Shown: one piece after another, positions 60,845-64,000 of the stretch
How the letters are laid out: every line of letters begins with the position of its first letter
Position numbering within the stretch: position 1 is the first letter of the stretch
From: Larkinella rosea
GTDB taxonomy: Bacteria; Bacteroidota; Bacteroidia; Cytophagales; Spirosomataceae
Length of the DNA: 64,000 nt
Assembly (NCBI RefSeq): GCF_003858635.1
Contig: NZ_RQJO01000009.1
Span: 62,001-126,000 of the forward strand
Direction of reading: 5' to 3'
Notes under the pieces: generated by a model
Told to the model about the DNA's origin: nothing
Database searches by the model: none
Seen by the model: only the letters and a program-made list of their open reading frames with translations
Made by a program: the position numbers and the translations under genes

Positions 60845-61681
60845 ATGAAACACTTCTCCGCCTATACTGCCGAGGAGTTAGCCGCTGACGAATTGTTTAT
60901 TCGGTGGGTTCAACATCCTGACGACGCTGAGGTTTCGGCGTATTGGGAAGGTTGGTTAGCGCACCATCCTTACAAATCGGAAACGGCCGATTTCGCCCGC
61001 GAACTGGTCCGCCTGGCTTCCAGCCCGGCATCGCGGCCGATGGAAGGGGAGGAAGTGGTATCGTTGTGGGGACGGATCCGGTCATCGATTCAGGAAATGC
61101 CGGAATTACAGCCTTTGCAGCCTGAAATTCAAAGTTGGGTAACCAACTGGTACATCTTTCGCTGGGTAAGTGCCGCGGCCGGTATCGTGCTTTTCGTAGG
61201 CTGGGTACTCTGGATGCAATGGTCGCAGGCGATGGAAACCGTCCGGACGCCGGTTGGCGTGGCTAAAACCGTGAAACTGCCCGACGGAACCCTGGTGAAA
61301 ATGGTGGGCGACAGTCAGATTCGTTTTGCGCGGGTCTGGTCCGAAGAAGTGCCACGGGCGGTTTGGCTCGAAGGGGAGGCTTTTTTTACCGTGGCCGAAC
61401 GCAGTGGCTCCGGAGATGGAAGCAAGTTTCGGGTTCATACCACCACGCTCACTGTGGAAGCGCAGGGAACCCGGTTCAATGTATCCCAACGGAAAAAAGG
61501 GACGCGGATCGAATTATCGGCCGGAAAAATAAAACTGATGCTCAACGACCAGCCCCAGATTATTGAAATGAAACCGGGCGAATCCGTGGAAATACCGGCA
61601 CAGATTACGGTTCAGAATAAAACATCCTATATCCAAAACTATATTGATTGGCAACCCTTTCCGGTTGTGTTTTTTACCTAG
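60845..61681 (+). CDS. FecR-like anti-sigma/signalling protein, short at the C-terminus (278 aa)
   Basis: An N-terminal cytosolic helix bundle (FSAYTAEELAADELFIRWVQ HP) leads to one membrane helix FRWVSAAAGIVLFVGWVLWM near residues 105-125. The FecR domain follows: VRTPVGVAKTVKLPDGTLVK, RAVWLEGEAFFTVAER, TLTVEAQGTRFNVSQR, IELSAGKIKLM. The protein stops at NYIDWQPFPVVFFT, where the usual C-terminal DUF4974 domain should continue. No ECF sigma gene precedes it, so its regulatory partner must lie elsewhere. It is immediately upstream of the susC-type gene. Confidence 0.85.
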   Translation: MKHFSAYTAEELAADELFIRWVQHPDDAEVSAYWEGWLAHHPYKSETADFARELVRLASSPASRPMEGEEVVSLWGRIRSSIQEMPELQPLQPEIQSWVTNWYIFRWVSAAAGIVLFVGWVLWMQWSQAMETVRTPVGVAKTVKLPDGTLVKMVGDSQIRFARVWSEEVPRAVWLEGEAFFTVAERSGSGDGSKFRVHTTTLTVEAQGTRFNVSQRKKGTRIELSAGKIKLMLNDQPQIIEMKPGESVEIPAQITVQNKTSYIQNYIDWQPFPVVFFT

Positions 61682-61699
61682 TCAAATTCCAGCAGCAAT

Positions 61700-61749
61700 C
61701 CAATCTCTATTAATATTTTAAATTTTAACCAACCAATCTCTATTAGTAT
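61700..61749. repeat. Direct repeats in front of the susC-type gene
   Basis: CCAATCTCTATTAATAT (61700-61716) and CCAATCTCTATTAGTAT (61733-61749) differ at one base and lie 33 bp apart. The second runs into the start codon. Confidence 0.6.
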
Positions 61750-64000
61750 GAAATACACGATTACCAGTCTCCACTTGGCCTCCAACCGGGCCAAAATGGT
61801 AGCCCGTTTGGGTGCCTGCGGGCTGGCCGGTCTGCTGGCCGGCAATCTGCAGCTTCAGGCAGCCATCGGGCCGAACCGGCAACCCGCGGATTTACGCGCT
61901 GCCAACACAAAAAATGTCCCGTTAAAAACCGTTGCCACAACGGATCCGGCTCTTCAGGAACGGACCATCACGGGGCGTGTCCTGAGTTCTGACGACAATT
62001 CGCCCCTGCCGGGTGTGAACGTTACCGTGAAAGGGTCGACGCGCGGAACCACCAGCGATGCCGACGGCAATTACCGCCTGGCCATTCCGAACAACAACGC
62101 CGTGCTGGTTTTTTCATCCGTTGGGTTTATTTCCCAGGAAATTGCCGTTGGAGCCCGTTCAGTGGTCGATCTTCAACTCAAAGTCGACGACCGGACACTG
62201 AATGAAGTCGTTGTGGTCGGGTACGGTACCCAGAAAAAGAGTCAGTTAACGGGGGCTATTACCCAGGTTACGGCAAAAGAAATCCAGGAAATGCCCATCA
62301 CGAACCTCGGGCAGGCTTTGCAAGGTCGTGCAGCCGGGGTGGATGTCACGCAAACCGGGTCGAAACCGGGTACGGTGCCGACCATCCGGATTCGGGGACG
62401 TCGTTCGTTCAGTGCCAGCAACGATCCGCTCTATGTTGTCGACGGCATTCCGCTGTCGGCGGGGTATGAAGACATGAACCCGAGCGATGTCGCGTCGATG
62501 GAAGTACTGAAAGATGCCACCGCTACGGCTATTTACGGGGCACGGGGAGCCAACGGGGTCGTCCTGATTACGACCAAGCGGGGTGGTCAGAAAGGCAAAA
62601 CCACGGTATCGTATGATGGGTACGTTGGGGTATCGAAGCCGCTGGATAAACTTGAACTGTTCAATGGTCCGGAGTTTGCCGAGTTTGTTCGGGAGTCATA
62701 CCGGGCTACGGGGGGCTACAATGATGCCAGTGGCAAGCCGGTTCCAACGGGCGTTGCCGATACCTACGCCGATTCGAAAGTGGCTGTATTGGGTGGCGAT
62801 CCGTCCGTCGCCAAGGGCCTTGCCAACGGAACCGATACCGACTGGCAGAGTTTGATGTTGAAAAACGGGGTGATGCAAAACCATTCCATCGGTATTCAGG
62901 GTGGGAATGAACGGACTCAGTTTTACGTGGCAGCGTCCTACTTTAAAGACAAAGGAGTCTCTGACGGTCTGGATTTTACCCGGTATTCATTGCGGGCGAA
63001 TATCGACCACCAGATCAATAGCGTCCTGAAAATTGGTCTTTCGTCGTATCTGATGTACAGCCTGAGGAATGGTGAAAACCTCAACCCCTATCAGTTTACG
63101 ATTCAGCAAAACCCGTTGGCATCACCCTACAACGACGATGGAACGTTGAAATTCTCGCCAACAAACGATGCCCTGCTTACCAACCCGTTGTTTGAAACGA
63201 TTAAGGGGGCTCAGGTCGACCAGACCAAAAAGTACCGCATCTTCAACAGTATCTACGCGGAAGCGAAAATTATCGACGGCCTGAAATACCGGGTTAACTT
63301 CGGTCCCGATTTCACGATAGGTCGCTGGGGGCGGTTTATTGGCGCACAAACGAACGCCCGCAAGTTTGGGGATGCGCAGGCCATGAATGAAAACCGCTTT
63401 GGTTTCAACTGGACCCTGGAAAACTTCCTCACGTACTCGAAGACATTCAAGGAAAAACACAACCTGAATGTAACCTTGCTGCACTCAATCCAGCGGGATA
63501 ATTACGAAACGTACCGGACTGATGTGCAGGGCGTTCCCGCTGAAACGCAGGAGTTTTATAACCTGGGGGCCGCAAGTTCGATTCTGGCAACGGCCAGTGG
63601 ATTGACGGAGTGGACCATCAACTCGTATATGGCCCGCGTTAATTATGATTTCAACGATAAATACCTGATTACGGCCACGATTCGTCGGGATGGTTCGAGT
63701 CGGTTCGGTGAAAACACGAAGTATGGTAATTTTCCGGGTGTTGCCCTCGGCTGGAATGTGAGCAATGAGCCCTTCCTGAAAACCGTAAGCTGGATCGACC
63801 TGTTGAAACTGCGGGCTGGTTACGGTTCGGTGGGTAATACGGCGGTTACGCCTTACCAAACCCAGGGTCTGTTGGCCAGAACCGCCTATGCCTGGAATAC
63901 AACGGCCGCTTTTGGCTATCGTCCTAATACCATTGGAAATCCGGACCTGCGCTGGGAAAGTTCGGCAACTGTCAACTTAGGGGTCGATTTCAGCTTCTGG
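61748..64000 (+). CDS. SusC/RagA-type TonB-dependent outer-membrane receptor (3' end outside window)
   Basis: The frame is open for 751 codons to the window edge. A signal sequence and linker precede a carboxypeptidase-regulatory-like domain (ITGRVLSSDDNSPLPGVNVT VKGSTRGTTSDADGNYRLAI). The TonB-box-like region and plug follow: LNEVVVVGYGTQKKSQLTGA, GRAAGVDVTQTGSKPG, YVVDGIPLSAG, LKDATATAIYGARGANGVVL ITTKRG. The beta-barrel begins after ~250. There is no STN domain, although a FecR is just upstream. The partner SusD would lie beyond the window. The ligand is unknown. Confidence 0.95.
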   Translation, partial: MKYTITSLHLASNRAKMVARLGACGLAGLLAGNLQLQAAIGPNRQPADLRAANTKNVPLKTVATTDPALQERTITGRVLSSDDNSPLPGVNVTVKGSTRGTTSDADGNYRLAIPNNNAVLVFSSVGFISQEIAVGARSVVDLQLKVDDRTLNEVVVVGYGTQKKSQLTGAITQVTAKEIQEMPITNLGQALQGRAAGVDVTQTGSKPGTVPTIRIRGRRSFSASNDPLYVVDGIPLSAGYEDMNPSDVASMEVLKDATATAIYGARGANGVVLITTKRGGQKGKTTVSYDGYVGVSKPLDKLELFNGPEFAEFVRESYRATGGYNDASGKPVPTGVADTYADSKVAVLGGDPSVAKGLANGTDTDWQSLMLKNGVMQNHSIGIQGGNERTQFYVAASYFKDKGVSDGLDFTRYSLRANIDHQINSVLKIGLSSYLMYSLRNGENLNPYQFTIQQNPLASPYNDDGTLKFSPTNDALLTNPLFETIKGAQVDQTKKYRIFNSIYAEAKIIDGLKYRVNFGPDFTIGRWGRFIGAQTNARKFGDAQAMNENRFGFNWTLENFLTYSKTFKEKHNLNVTLLHSIQRDNYETYRTDVQGVPAETQEFYNLGAASSILATASGLTEWTINSYMARVNYDFNDKYLITATIRRDGSSRFGENTKYGNFPGVALGWNVSNEPFLKTVSWIDLLKLRAGYGSVGNTAVTPYQTQGLLARTAYAWNTTAAFGYRPNTIGNPDLRWESSATVNLGVDFSFW

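Noticed and set aside
1-64000. CRISPR array or rRNA genes
   Set aside because: No regularly spaced repeat array, cas gene or rRNA signature was seen on either strand.

Overview
The window reads as a Bacteroidota chromosome, most likely Cytophagales/Spirosomaceae (Spirosoma or Larkinella type). The basis is a SusC/RagA-type TonB receptor with a FecR-like protein, a type IX secretion C-terminal sorting domain, a TTG-N19-TAnnTTTG promoter, AraC-linked sensor regulators and a Bacteroidota-style tyrosine recombinase. The assignment is from gene content, not from any search.

Bases 1-22,300 are loosely packed and full of decay. They hold the tail of an AraC-type sensor regulator, a 370-bp element with long inverted repeats, a VOC protein, an NmrA-like protein and a beta-propeller/phosphoesterase lipoprotein. 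Next comes an array of three abnormal tRNA-like sequences (6446-6757). Small orphan genes and frameshifted relics follow, including a DNA/RNA endonuclease pseudogene and an IS1182-like remnant with 16-bp ends. A serine hydrolase, an AraC regulator beside two SDR oxidoreductases, a class III cyclase, a GT39-like protein and a methyltransferase complete this part.

Bases 22,742-39,966 are a 17.2-kb integrative element bounded by perfect 21-bp direct repeats. The right repeat is the 3' end of mnmE. The mnmE-proximal end carries a recombination/replication module on the minus strand: a two-HTH excisionase-like protein, tyrosine recombinase, HTH protein, AAA ATPase and Toprim/DUF6371 protein. The distal part is AT-rich cargo: a VWA-PP2C-kinase triad (TerY-P/YegL-YegK-YegI type), a nucleotidyltransferase-partner gene pair, an exported protein ending in a K+-channel pore, and unknown small proteins. 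No relaxase or conjugation genes are seen, so a phage-satellite-like or mobilisable defence island is the best reading. Just outside the left repeat lie the decayed excisionase and integrase ends of an earlier related element, so this site has been used at least twice.

Bases 39,949-64,000 are dense housekeeping and metabolic DNA: mnmE, an MpaB-type oxygenase, a MacB/FtsX-type permease, gamma-glutamyltransferase, DUF6624, and two ferritin-like proteins. A five-gene minus-strand phenylalanine/tyrosine catabolic cluster follows (hmgA-hppD-phhA-marR-fahA). The rest is an NDP-sugar nucleotidyltransferase, a small exported protein with a textbook promoter, a long-chain acyl-CoA ligase, two CAP-domain paralogues (one with a T9SS tail), a short FecR and the start of a SusC receptor that runs off the window.
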